A DNA stretch of 64,000 bases from Helopsaltes ochotensis (Eukaryota; Chordata; Aves; Passeriformes; Locustellidae), in NCBI GenBank assembly GCA_013400155.1, contig VXBM01000212.1, positions 521,597 to 585,596 of the forward strand, given 5' to 3'. Below, in pieces: positions 33,691-46,090 of the stretch. Positions within the stretch are counted from its first letter, which is position 1. Each line of letters opens with the position of its first letter. Under the pieces are notes generated by a model. The model was not told where the DNA came from, did not search any database, and saw nothing but the letters and a program-made list of their open reading frames with translations. Made by a program: the position numbers and the translations under genes.

Positions 33691-36425
33691 CCAAACAAAT
33701 CCAGTCTACAGATAACACCAGTGTGAGAAGAAGCAAAAGCACTGCATAACATTGAGAATTGTGACTCCACTTTAAGAACTAAGAAACACATCAGAAAGGC
33801 TGCAAAAATCAGGGCAACATCTAAGGGACAATATCTTGGATCAGAACACACTGTTGTTGTTAATAGAAAAAACACAAACAGTATTATTAATTTAGCAAGG
33901 ACTAAACTGGTATATGGTTTCACGTACCAGGTTCAAACACACAAGCATGTATTGCTTGTAAATAATTGCTCTTGCAAGCACTTTCTGAAAAGCAACTTCA
34001 GGACAAATTGATTTAGTGAAATCCCTGATATATTTCTTACAGCTTCTATTTACAGTTAATCACCCAGATCATTCTTTGTACATCAAAGCTCTCTATTTCA
34101 CACCACCTTGCCCTGACTGCAAGCGAGATGGAGTACGCCCCTTCCCAGCTCACTGTGCTTCCCGTGGTCCTTGTGGAGCAGAGCTAAGCAGGGCAGAAGG
34201 ACTCACATGCTCAGACCTGTTCCCAGCAGCAGTAACAAGGACCTCACAGCTGCTGCTGAACCCTCTGGCATATAACCACAAAGTCAAATAAATCAGGTAC
34301 AGTTGGACCCACTTAAAGCAATATAAATAATACTATAGATGAGTCTGTAGCTAGTAACTCTCGAAAGTTCTCCAAAGCATTTGGGGGCAGAGTTAATTTA
34401 GTACTCATCACAGCAGAGGGCACTCTCATCTCCTCTTAGTCCCTTGGCCCCAAGGAAGAGCATTCTGCCGTGGTTCTGCCATGACTGGGCGACTTCTCAA
34501 GGCAAACAAGCTCAAGGAGTGATAATCTGTCCCAGATGTGTTAGTCCCAGAAAAGATTTGGCCAAATTTACTGCCTCTGCTAATCCTTGTACTCCTTCTG
34601 GGACAACACAACAATCTTGCAGAAGAAAGACAGAAAAAAAGGCAAAATGAATCTCAACTTTTAAAAATAATTAAAATAAAATAAATTATATCGCTATATG
34701 GAGATAACAGAATATCTAGATAATTGTGGCAGAGTAATAGATCATACTCCTAGCCTAAATAATCAACTGTGATCAAGTTCTCAATGGTGAATATCAGACT
34801 GTGTAAAGTAGCTTGAAGTTATAAATAAATAAGTGCAAAAATGCAGAAAATACAGCTTTTAGAAAAATTTAATTACTTTACTTCATCAGATGGAGAATAA
34901 GTGAGGAGAAAAATGTTTGTTGATACATGACAGACTGAAGAAAGCTTATACAGTGTGAATCTTTCTTAATTTTAAAAATAAATTCTCCTTTCTGAATCAG
35001 TGACAGCAGTATGGAGCTTTTGATAACAGTTTTTCATGTTTGTTTCTTGGATTTGATATACAAATAAAAGAGGAACATAGATTCCAGGATTTTTGTGAGC
35101 TGCTTTTATGTTGTGGAGCATGACTGCATGTAAGCTACCTGAGCTTATGGTCAACCCACCTCCAGGGTCATTTCAGTGACTAAAACTGCTTGTGTCATGC
35201 TAATTCAAAGAATATATGGTTCTGCTTGAATTGTAAGATACATTTGAAGGAGTAGGACTAGGAAAGGGCCATAATTAACAGGAAACATAGAAAGAGCAAT
35301 ATCTAATAAAAAATTAGTGAATTACATGAGGTAGCAAAAAAAGAGTCAAATTAGTAAAGAAGGAATCAAAACTAAAATACTTTTCTGTTGTGGAGTTCCT
35401 AATATTATGTTTAAGAAATTAAACCAATTTTCAGCAAGAAAAAAAAGAAATGTAAAAGGAACAGTTTTTGAGAAGTCTGTAGGATAGTCTGGGTGCAATT
35501 CAGAAATAAAAAATTCTACAGTGTAGATGCCAGAAGTATCAACAGAAAACATAGGAACCATCTCTGCAGAGTCAGAGTGTACCTAATAGGTAGGTATACA
35601 CTCAGAAAATTATGGAAACACGGAGTTTTTCTGGAATTAGGTACACTAAATAATCTGCCTGTAAATATATAATTGCTTTTTCTCTCAGCCTGTCCTCTGC
35701 AAGGACACAAAGACTATAGGCAGCTGATACTTTTCAGCTCCATGAGTTCTTTATGAGTCTACTTACCTGCAGAGTTTCTGAAACGCATGGCTAGAGGTAT
35801 TAAATTACATTTGGACAAAAATTCTATATTTCCCTGTCCCATGTAGCTCTAAAGTGCTGATGATACAGAGCTCACAGTGAAAGTCTCACTTGGAAAAGGT
35901 ACACATTTGTCTCAGAAAGAACTTGTCCTCTGTTTCAGTCTAAGATGGTGGATGAACTAGAGATACATAAGAGTAGTTAACAGATCTACAGAGGTGTATA
36001 ACTGTTTTGTTTAGTTCTTCACCTACTATTATAAATGGTTCTGTCACAAGCCTTCTTGTGAAAATATAAATAGAACATAGGCAAAAAAGAATCTCTTGGG
36101 CATAGTATGACAAACACTAAACAATAAAGAAAACTCTAAACCAAAACATAACATCTTCTTTCTAATAACACACCATTTATTTATGCAGGACAGATTTTTC
36201 AAGGGAATAAAAGGCTGTTCAGTTAGAAAAAATATTATATGTCACACAGCTGTATTTCTAGTGTACTGGTATGTCTGACAAAACTGTATCTGAAGGTTCA
36301 TGAAACTGAAATGCAGCCACAAAATCAGAGAATAAAAAATGGGCAAACATTGCAAGTAAACAAGAAATTTAGAAGTATTTTAGAAACCATCAAATGCCAA
36401 TTACTTTACTTTGCTTTTGTTTCAG
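33691..36425. other. Noncoding, includes a GC-richer patch
   Basis: No gene is supported. Bases 34085-34265 are noticeably GC-rich, with a plus frame at 34016-34291. Bases 34430-34620 are mildly so. Neither shows a repeat or protein family I recognise. Minus-strand frames at 33675-33923 and 35346-35561 contain hydrophobic stretches but lack clear splice sites. Confidence 0.35.
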
Positions 36426-36612
36426 ATCTAACCTGCATGCATTTGAAAATCGAGAGAAATTCTTGCTTTTGAAGACTTTTCATTATAAGTCACCAGATGG
36501 AAAAACGTGCAATGTCATATATTCTGTACCTCTGCATGAAGAAGCCTGCTTTATTTCATTTGAAGGACTGAACTACGAAATTTGCTTACTCTGTACAGCT
36601 GTTCTTCTCTGA
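36426..36612 (+). CDS. Candidate 3'-terminal exon, plus strand
   Basis: An acceptor (tttgcttttgtttcag) opens a frame on the third base of a codon that runs 61 residues to TGA. The peptide has HAFENREKFLLLKTFHYKS, then GKTCNVIYSVPLHEEACF, ending in a short hydrophobic cysteine-containing tail. AATAAA lies 134 bases beyond the stop. The features together look like a last exon with a short 3' UTR. No upstream partner exon was identified on this strand, and the family is unknown. A chance frame or an old pseudogene remains possible. Confidence 0.3.
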
Positions 36613-36745
36613 AAGAAGAGGCTGTTAAGTACTGACAGAAATTAGTTGAAGAGCACAGAATCTAGTCAGTCCTATATGTGGCTGATTATGTGAGAGGGAG
36701 AAAGAAAAGAATGGATGTCTTTGTACTTTTTTGTTATAAGAAACA

Positions 36746-36751
36746 AATAAA
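36746..36751 (+). terminator. Poly(A) signal AATAAA
   Basis: AATAAA about 134 bases after the stop of the plus-strand candidate exon. AATAAA is frequent in AT-rich DNA, so the weight is small. Confidence 0.3.
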
Positions 36752-37168
36752 AGCAGGATTTGTATTAGGACTTATGTACTTGATTTGACTGCAGTTTAAA
36801 AGTGATTCTGAGATCATGGCAGTCTAAATTTAGAGATGTTTACTATAGATGAAAAAGATTTATTTTTATTCTGAAGCGAAACATGACAGTCTGGAAGAAC
36901 ATTTAATTTCAAGCATTGATAGATCCAAGTTTCAGTGCACGTGATAAAGATTAAATACTTGAATAAAAATTGTTAAAAAATACTTTTGATAATGCCCTTA
37001 GAGTTTACTATGAATCAAAAATATTTGCAGTACAGCCTTGATATTTGAAATATCATTAAGACACAAAGACCTTTTCTCTGGGGTGAATTCAAAGTATAAG
37101 ATGGTTCTTAAGTCTACTAGTGGAAAACACAAATTTCATTCACTCTACTGGATGATGGATATATATTA

Positions 37169-37745
37169 TGCTGTGGTTTAACCCCATCCAGCAACCAAGC
37201 CCCATGCAGCCACTTCCAAGGCTTCCCTGCAGCCTCATTCCCCCACCAGCAGGATTAGGGAAGTAATTGGAAAGGTAAAAGCTGGAAAAATCATGGGTTG
37301 AAATAAAGACAGCCTATTAGAATACAAATGCTGCACATGCAAGCAAAGCAAATGGGCAAGCAGGTGTTCAGCCATCTCCAGGAGAGCAGGGCTCCAACAC
37401 ATGTGATGGTGGCTTGGGAAGACAAAGGCCATCAGTCTGAACACTCTGTTTCCTCCTTTCCCCCCACCCCACTTTAAATACTGAGCCTGATGTCACATGG
37501 TCTAGAATAGCCCTTTGGTCAGTTGGGGTCACCTGTCCTGGCTGTGTCGCCTCCCAGCCTTCCACACACCCCCAGCTTCCTCAATAGGGTGGCCATGTGA
37601 AAAGCACAGGTCTCAGCTCTGTGCAAGCACTGCAATAAGATAACTTCCCACTTTTATCAATCCTGTGTTTAGTGCAAATTCAAAACCCAGCCCAATACCA
37701 GCTACTGTGAAGAAATTTAACTCTATCCCAGCCAAAACCAGCACA
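37169..37745 (-). mobile_element. Solo LTR of an avian endogenous retrovirus, family 1
   Basis: Read on the minus strand it runs from TGTGCTGGTTTTGGCTGGG to GGGTTAAACCACAGCA, with the TG...CA ends expected of an LTR. The body matches a very abundant avian solo LTR (gcaaccaagcccc, catgggttgaaataaagaca, tgctggctggg-like ends). It is about 577 bp and apparently full length. No internal retroviral sequence flanks it on either side. The 5-base flanks (tatta and attgg) do not match, so the target-site duplication has decayed. The AATAAA region lies around 37303 on the plus strand in antisense context. It has no coding capacity. Confidence 0.85.
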
Positions 37746-40700
37746 ATTGGTTCTTCTGGAAATATCTTATTTAGAGAGATCTTGATTTATGTGTATCTCC
37801 CTGAAAGTTCTGGGAGTGCCAGAACTACCCCAACTGCTACTGAGGAAACAGTGGGTAGTCCCAAAATTGAACACCTCCCAATAGTCTCCTAGGATAGCAG
37901 GCTAAGATGGGAATAATACAAGAAGTATGGATTTAAAACCAATGAAGCCTGGACTTCATTGGATCTCTTGGATTCCTACTAAAAATGAAGCAAATGTAGG
38001 AGTCTAGAATAACAGTTTATCTTACCTTGAGTAAAATTAAATATCTGATAGGCTGAATCACACTTTAAATCATTGACTCTCCTGCATATATCCCCACTGA
38101 TTGTATATATTACCATTGATTACAAATGAAGGAAACATTTCAAATGACGTTTGAAAAAAAGGCTGGGGAAAATATTGTCACATTTTTGTGTATTTAGATA
38201 AGCCTGGCATCATTATCACCATGGTCTTAAAAATTGATAGATGGTAAAGGACTTCAGGAGAATCCTTTTATTTTAGTTCCTCAAATGGTCATTTTGAGAT
38301 GTACAAAGAGGAGGTATTGTTTGACTACTTAAAAACAGTGAGCTTAATCACAGAATATCTGAACATTCTCAACAAATTACCATAGATAGAGATGGAATAT
38401 AGTAAAATTAGGAAGACTTTTAAGGATGAGGAAAAGATGCATAGACAGAACTCCTGACTCGGCAGGGGTGTGACATCATGAGCTATCTCCTCTAATGGAT
38501 AGTAGGAGGGGGTGGATGCTTGAGAAGTTCCCAAAGAGCCTTGCAAAGGTTGTGTAAGGATTCTGGACTATCAGATTCCTGAGCAATAACATAAGGTTTC
38601 AGGGAGAAGCTTAGTAAATCTCCTGAAATTTGCAAGGATTAAGAAGAGCTCTAACTCATTGCTAGTGAGATTTTATAGCCTTGTGTAACTGTTAAAATTT
38701 AGAAAAATAGAAACGTAGCAACTTTTGGGGTTTTCTGCCCCAAAAATGACAAGATACAAATATATAGGTTTTAAAGAAACTTAATTTGATTACCTTTAAA
38801 AGCAACTGGTTTTAGTAATGGTAGTCCTCTTGCCTTGAACACTGCTGTGTATGACTAACCTTAACTTCAAGATGATTAAAGGGTTTTTTTCTCCCTGTCC
38901 TCTGTTTGGGAATTCAACTACAAGAGACTGTGCCAGCTACTTACAAAGCAATAGCAATGCTATCAAATGAGATACAGATCACTTTTTTTTCCTGTCATGG
39001 TTATATCTCCTGCAAAGTTCAGGCAGCTAAACCCTTACACTGTTTAAAGTTAAATTTTGTGCATGCTTATAGTTGGAGAGGGAAAGTTTCTAAAGTGAGA
39101 AAGGCCTCTCATTATTTCTGAAGACAGACAAGTCTTTGAAGAAATAGTTTTTGAAGTCAGTTTAATAATCTGAAAAATCATGAAAATGCTGAGAATTCAG
39201 CACAGGAATATTGCACATTAAAGTCACTTCCATTTCTTTAAAGCATTTCTCTTAGGTTCAAAAGTTTACTTCAATGACAATGTGTAATTAAAGACTTAAA
39301 AGTCTGGATGATTGAAATACTCTGGAGTGCAAAATTGCAGAGAAATACTGGAATGCAGTCTTTACAAAGATATTTTAAAGACTGAATTTCTGCTCCTCTA
39401 CATGAAGTCAAGAATAACATCTTAAAAGAACACACAATGAAACAAAGAAAGATTTCTTCATACTGTTTTTGATGTTCCGGAAATATCTGGTTCAGGTCAC
39501 CTCAAGTTTAAGCGAAGCATTTCTCTAAGAATATTCATGTTATCACAGTTTTAGAAGACCCAGATTTTTGTCACTCTACAGCCCTGCAAAAAAAGGAAAT
39601 CCCACCCCAGCACCTTCAAATCCAGTTCTGAAAAGAGAGAAACAGTGACTTGAAATGACGCTCTAGGGTCACTCCATTGGTCATCAGCAGTGCCAAAAAT
39701 TAAAGAAAGGTTTTCTTATTCCATGCCTCAGACCAAATTTGTGAGACTATATTACTTTCCAGTCAGAACGGTTGCTGTTACAGTATGTAACCATATAATG
39801 TGGATTTCTCTTTTCAGCCCCTTTGTCCTTCCCCAGACTAAGGCTGGCATACTTCACTTCAGGTCTTCAATTATTTCACTTTTACTGTAGAGCAAATATC
39901 ACAGTACTAGTCTTATATTCAAAATGTTTCATAGAGATGCAAGTGCCACTTTTCAGTGACTCCTATATTAAATATGAAGAAAATTGTATCCTTTTCACTT
40001 CAAGTCATATTTTCCTTTCATTTACAAATCCATTTTGTTTTATCAGCTACCTGAATCCCCACTGGAAATCATTTTTATAAAGTAATTGTTTTCAGTGAGA
40101 GAAATGCATTTTACAAATTCTCAGCCTTTCACAGAATTAAGGAAAAATTAAATTGGATAGTCATGATTTTGTCTAGAAAATATAAAGGCTATCACTGCTC
40201 AAAGGATCACAAACAAAAATGAAATCCTGTTTTGAAGGAAGATATATTCTCGCTTCAGAGCTTCAATAAAAAAATCAAGAATCTAAATTAACTCTGAAAA
40301 AATTAGCCATCCCTAACTTTTTACTCTATGAAACACAACGGGAGCCATAATTCCTCAAGCTGCTGTAGTATAGCAATGAACTATTATAGTTTTCTGTTTA
40401 AAAAAGTTTATATTAATATGAAAGAAAATTGCTTTGCTGTTTGAATGCAAATAATTCAATATTGCTCCTTACTTCAAAAGCAACATTCCTCAACAAATAA
40501 ACTGGCCTTTATCTGATGAGAATTCCAACAAGCAAGGTGATTCTTTAAATGAGACCAGCTAGTGATAACATTATCTTAGCATTCTCTTACCCTTTCTCAC
40601 TGAACAGTAAAGTGAGAGAAGATGATTTTCTCTTCTAGTGTTTGTATTGATGAAATAAGGTTCTTTGGTGCACCTTATTATGCACATTAGTCCTCATGTT

Positions 40701-42267
40701 TTAGCTGTAGGTGACCTTTGTCATTACAGAATTACCACATAGAAGTTCTACAAGGAGGATAAACAGCAATAATGGAGCTTGTGTTTTTCCTATATAATGA
40801 ACTTCATCCAAAATTGTGATGGGAGTCAGCAATTAGGCAGCAAGCTACCCTTTCCATGCTGCACTAAGCATGGCATTGACCTTACTTAAAGAGCAACCCA
40901 AAGAGACTGGCAACTGAAAATCTCAAAGAGAAAGAAGTGTTTCTGATAGGCATTGTCTCCGACAGGGTTGAAATGCATTAGTTCTGATAGCAAGGAAGTC
41001 CGAGTGGCAGTGTACTAACCTCCAATTGAGTTGATACCTACAATGCTTTGGGTGGCCAAAACCACTTTATTGGGTTGTATACCATGCAGGATGTAGTTCT
41101 CCACAGAATTTATATAGACAGCTAAAGAGATTGCGTTTTGTAATATGAATATATGGATTACAAGCAAAATACATACAATCTTTGAAAAAGCTCTGGTCCA
41201 AATATCAGTTTCGCTTGTTATAGGGAAAACCCCTTAGGAGGTAAATCCAGTGAAGGTACATATCAAATACATTTGCAGAAAGTTTGCACATTCTTCTTTG
41301 ACTTTCCTACACTCACATGCACCCTTTAATACCTGCTCACTCTCATTCTACATATGTCTATTATAATATGATTAACTTTCACCTGAGAGTATATAGCAGA
41401 AGCAATCCTAAATCACTGGTAGATTACATCCATGAGCAAATATTTGCTCCATTAACTCTAGCAACGATTGAAGGTGCTCAGGCATCAGGAATCTTACTAT
41501 TTTTGAGACAGGGCTCTTTCAGTCCTCTAAAGGTCAGACTCAGTCTGACAGTGCAGAACACAAATTCTGAAGTTTGCAGAGAATGCTCCCAGTTTTCTGA
41601 CCTTTGAAGCTGTGAGCTGTTCCAGTGCCACAGTTTATCTCAGTTTTATTTGCAGGTTGTAGGGAGAGGCAAGGGTTTCACCTACTCTTCTAAGCAGAGC
41701 ATATTGTGCTTGACCCCTTCCCACTTACAAAATAACATGCATTTATCAATTTTGAACCAAAAATTCATGAGTCAGCCAGGAACCTATCCATTGTAATACC
41801 ATTCATACATTGTGATAACTCTGGTATTTGAAAATAGAATATAAAGCAGTTCATTAGAATGTAAACCCCTGTTCTTTCTATTTATTGGGGAAAAAATGTT
41901 ATAGCTGTAGACTGAAAAACTGATGATATTTTTCTATTAGACCTTCATTTTATATTGCAGTTATTGCCTTGGCCACATGGATGTGTAGCTGCTAAACCAG
42001 TTGGCACATTCAGTTTGCTGGGCTGATTGATTCCTCTTTTCAAAAAGTACCTAGTGAATTATGGTCACAATTTAGCATAATTTCATTGTTGCTTTAGTGA
42101 GGAAGTTAAGCATTTGTTTAACACCTATCCATGCTAAAATGCTGTGGAATAGCTTGTAAAAGACTATAAAATACATAATATAATTTAGAAGTCTGACTGT
42201 ACCCTTCATTTCATTTGCATATTTTGAGATTGGTCTTTCAATACTGAAATGGAGCTTATAATAAAGA
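37746..42267. other. Noncoding, no supported gene
   Basis: AT-rich desert. A POU octamer ATGCAAAT is present at 40445-40452 within a stretch rich in homeobox-like words, with no further support for function. No genes or recognisable mobile elements were seen. Confidence 0.4.
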
Positions 42268-42555
42268 AGTGGACAGACTTTTCAACAGGCCCTGTTGGGA
42301 TAAGACATTGAGTACTCATTTTAAATGTAAAAAAAGGTAGATTTAAATTAGATGTAGGAAGGAAAGATTTTCGAGTGGGGTGGACACTGGGCTAGGTTGC
42401 CCAGAGATGTAGTAGATCCCTGATACCTGGAAAGATTCATGGTCAGGTTGGATGCGGCTCTGAGCAACCCAATCTAGTTGGAAATGTCCCTGCTTATTGC
42501 AGGAGGGTTGGACTAAATGATCTTTAAAGCTTCCAAGCCATACTATTCTATGACT
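42268..42555 (+). mobile_element. CR1 LINE 3' end
   Basis: Sense CR1 3' block. It contains gtagatttaaattagatgtagg, gggctaggttgcccagagatg, catggtcaggttggatg (around 42438), gttggactaaatgatcttta (around 42507) and a terminal tattctatgactcc. The minus frame at 42343-42603 belongs to it. Confidence 0.93.
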
Positions 42556-45500
42556 CCAGAATTTAGAAGGCAGCAGTATTTTCTTTTTAATTTTCTGTTC
42601 CAATGAATCAGATTAATAAAATTGTCTATACAGAGCCAAAGCTTTGCATTTCTTCAAAAGTGATCAGGTCAAAAGTATCATTAAGAGCTTTTATAACGTA
42701 TTAAAGGTAATTTTTACAATACAAAACTGTGGAATAGGTTGTAATTTTTACAGGTTTCATTCACTTAAATTTTCTATTATGGTGGGTTATGAAAATGAAC
42801 TTACTGCAGATCATGCACTAATATCCATGTTAATATTTGCTTATAAATTCTGATAAAGTAGAGGTGAAAGTCACATTTTCAAATAGTCTCCTCCTCTGCA
42901 GTATTCAAGGACATGTACAAATGAGAACAAATATTTATGTTAAAACTGCAATATGTGAGGATAAAATTAATTCCACTCATCTGTGAACTCACAATTAAGA
43001 GGGATCATGTATAGAAGTGCCTCATACAGAAAGTGAATAAACTAAAAGCTATAATGGGAATACTGTGAACTCATATAGCTTTACTATAAAATATTTATTA
43101 TAAGTTACACATTTAGCATTTTATTGTACTTTTAAGACTAATTTAAAACTTGTATCACATTTCCTCTCTATATTCTAAGACATGAGCTCATCATAGAGAA
43201 GAAAAAATCTCAGCTGTGTTGGAATAAATTTGGTTGTATACACACATGACCATTAGCTCTTTGGAATAATGAAATATGGAATGCTGGTGCAGTTGAAATG
43301 CAAAGAACATATAGAATGAAGAGTACACAGAGACACATAGTGAGGACAGGATGCCTCAATGTATGGACCACAGGACTGCTTCTCACACCTTAAAACAATG
43401 TAGAAGATACAATGAGGCACATGAGCAATAAAGACACATAAATGATATATCACTTCTTTTACAATCCACTGGGGAACCTTTAACTGCTGCCTGCTCCAGT
43501 AGTCCTCAGCCCAGACCTCTCTCCTACAGCTAACTGTGAAGTTGTAAGAGGGGATCTTTTAACAAAACCGGGAGATAATGTGTCATCTGCACCTGCCCAT
43601 GACCAGAATATAAATTTACTGGAGGTAGAAGGTGTTCAGTAATTCACTGTGCCATATGTATCTAAACACATTTATTCACCTCTCTTTAAACCAAGTCAAA
43701 GCCAAGAAACATCTCCTATAGAGAGAACCTAGTATACAGATCATAATTGTAGTAGTTCTCCAAAGATCCTTTTTGAAGAAGAGGTCCCTAAGCTGTGATT
43801 GTGCTTCAGCTGCTGTAGGAGTGTGCCTGAACTCAGGAACATCTGCTCTGATGTAAATAAGGCTGCAGTCCATACAGCTCAGCCTGAGAAACCTCTGCAG
43901 CTTTAGGGCACAGCTTGACTGATTTTAAACCAGAAATGTGCTGGCATGCAAATCCTGCTCCTGTCTGCTGTAAAAGCAGTTGATTTATTGTAAGCATTCT
44001 CCTGGCTGTGGTTTGCATAAGTAAAATATGAAGAACATTCATTACCCTGAATATCCATTAGCTTTCAAGTAAAATGTTTCCTAATACAAAAAACAAAAAC
44101 AAAAAATCCCCAAACAAACAAGCAAACCAAAAACCCAAACAAAAATCAAACAAACAAACACAACAAGGGAAACAAAGTTTAAGAGATAAATAAAAAATAT
44201 AAGGGCACTGTAAAAGTTACAGGATAGGACACTTTTTACCTTTAAATTATATGCATCAAAGAAGAATCCACAAAAAATGTGGGAAAGAGGTTGCCTCAGA
44301 GAATGAAAGTCCTTTAAGGGAGGTTCAGATGGGAGCTGGAACAACTTCTGCCCCCATGATTCATAAATTCATAGCCACTGATAGTTGCAGGCTGCTCTAC
44401 TGGTCACCTCTGAGCTCTGCTACAGGCGTCAGCTACAGCAGAGTTGTCATAAGAGACAGGAATTTTTAATACTTATTGTTTCACAGTTCTCTGGTGTTTT
44501 TCTGGTTAATTGTGCTTCAAATGAGTCACTATTTTAATGATGACCCTAATTCAATAGTATTAAATTCAAGCTGACAAGTAGCTCACTGCTACCTTGGTTA
44601 GATGATATAATGGTTAAGACAAGTAAAGTTTTTGCCAAACAAGATAATTTCTATCAGCCTTACACACAGCTGTTTTTTTTTCGTATTACTTATCACTTCT
44701 ATATAAGCTTTTATTTTTATTTCACTAAAAAGCTCTCTTTCACCAAGTATTCTCCAAGCATGGGTACCAGATGACATGACATTGAACCAGTTGATCATGA
44801 TCAAGATGTTTAGATTTTTAAAGATTATTTTTCTGAATATTATTTTTCTTATTATTTATTTTCTTCTCCCTAAAACTCAGCTGTCTCTTCACCAGCTGTG
44901 AGCCAATTACCTCTACTGCCATTCAAGGTGCTTATTAGGCCTCAGGTCTGACAGTCTCTGAAGAACTCAATTAGTTGTTCTATTTAATCTCATTTACTTC
45001 ACAGCTTCTTGAGCAGGAGCCTCCAAATGTAAAACTTCTCAAAGCATAGCAAGAAGTAGGTGTTGACTTTTCAAAAAAAAATAAAAATAACTATCAGGAC
45101 TGCATCAGGTACCAAAATGCTTTTAATAATGAGAGCTAGGGGGCTCAACCTCCTTTTACAAGTACTAAAACACAAGCATCTTCATTTCCGACTTGCAGTG
45201 TTGCAATTATTCCAGTGCATAAGAGGGTACAAGATCCTGCTGCAGGTTTTCCAGCAGTGGAGACACTTATAACTCTCACTGCTATATGTTTGCCAGTGCC
45301 TCATTAGCTACACACTCATGGTTGCCATTCCCTTCATCCAGATGCTCACAACTTTTCCCCTCCTCTCCTCAGCTGCTTATTTCTACAAAGCTTTTAAGGA
45401 CTTAATTATTCTTGAAAGTTTTTCCACCTGTCAAAGTTGGATTGCAATTAGTCAGTGAATTCAAACGCTATCAAAGAGAAGAAAGAGATTGAAAATGCAA

Positions 45501-45844
45501 TCACACAACTCTTGTTTTGTTGGCAATCATGTTAAAAAGTTTAAAGAAAAATTGTGAAACTGGGAATGCACATGTTAGTGAAAGTGGAATAAATTTCTAA
45601 TAGTGAATGGGCATTCAAGGATAAACTTGTTCTCAGAAGACAAATACTACAACAAGGCCCAGTTTTATCTGCATTTCTAGCCTTTGAAATTCCCATTTCT
45701 TTGGTCTACAAAAAAAATGGCTGAGGATCCCTCAAACTCCCCTCTTGAGTTATGCAAAAGTAATTTTTAATGCTTCAGTAGTTTCTAAAACGGATAAAAA
45801 GAGAAACAGATTGTCAGGATACAACACAAAATGCACAACACTCA
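42556..45844. other. Noncoding, no supported gene
   Basis: Only chance frames and the A/C-rich repeat described separately. Confidence 0.4.
44086..44167. repeat. (AAAC)-rich low-complexity tract
   Basis: About 80 bases of A and C with irregular CAAA units. Its antisense is read as a hydrophobic frame (44081-44344 minus) that should not be taken as a membrane protein. Confidence 0.9.
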
Positions 45845-46090
45845 CAAACTGAGATGTCCAAGGCAAAAGAAGGGCATTTTATTTACAAACCTTGATATTT
45901 ATCAAATTCCAAAACTGACCATGGATTGGAGGATGAAATTGCCACCTCTCCAACCACACTGGTAAAACCAACAGTCCCTCAATTCTCTCCTCCTCCATAA
46001 AAGTACAAAATGCAATCATTATTTACACGAAAGTGCGTGAGAAACTCCATTACAAAAATGTAAACATCAGAAGGCTTCTAAGAACAGGGC
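45845..46090 (-). mobile_element. Solo-LTR-like remnant, family 2
   Basis: Shares the family core gccacctctccaaccacact and acagtccctcaattctc with 33430-33690, and more loosely with 6655-6960. AATAAA on the minus strand at 45878-45883 (plus-strand TTTATT) fits the R region. Ends are approximate. Confidence 0.5.

Noticed and set aside
44081..44344. Hydrophobic minus-strand ORF resembling a membrane protein
   Set aside because: Its hydrophobic part is the antisense of an A/C low-complexity tract.
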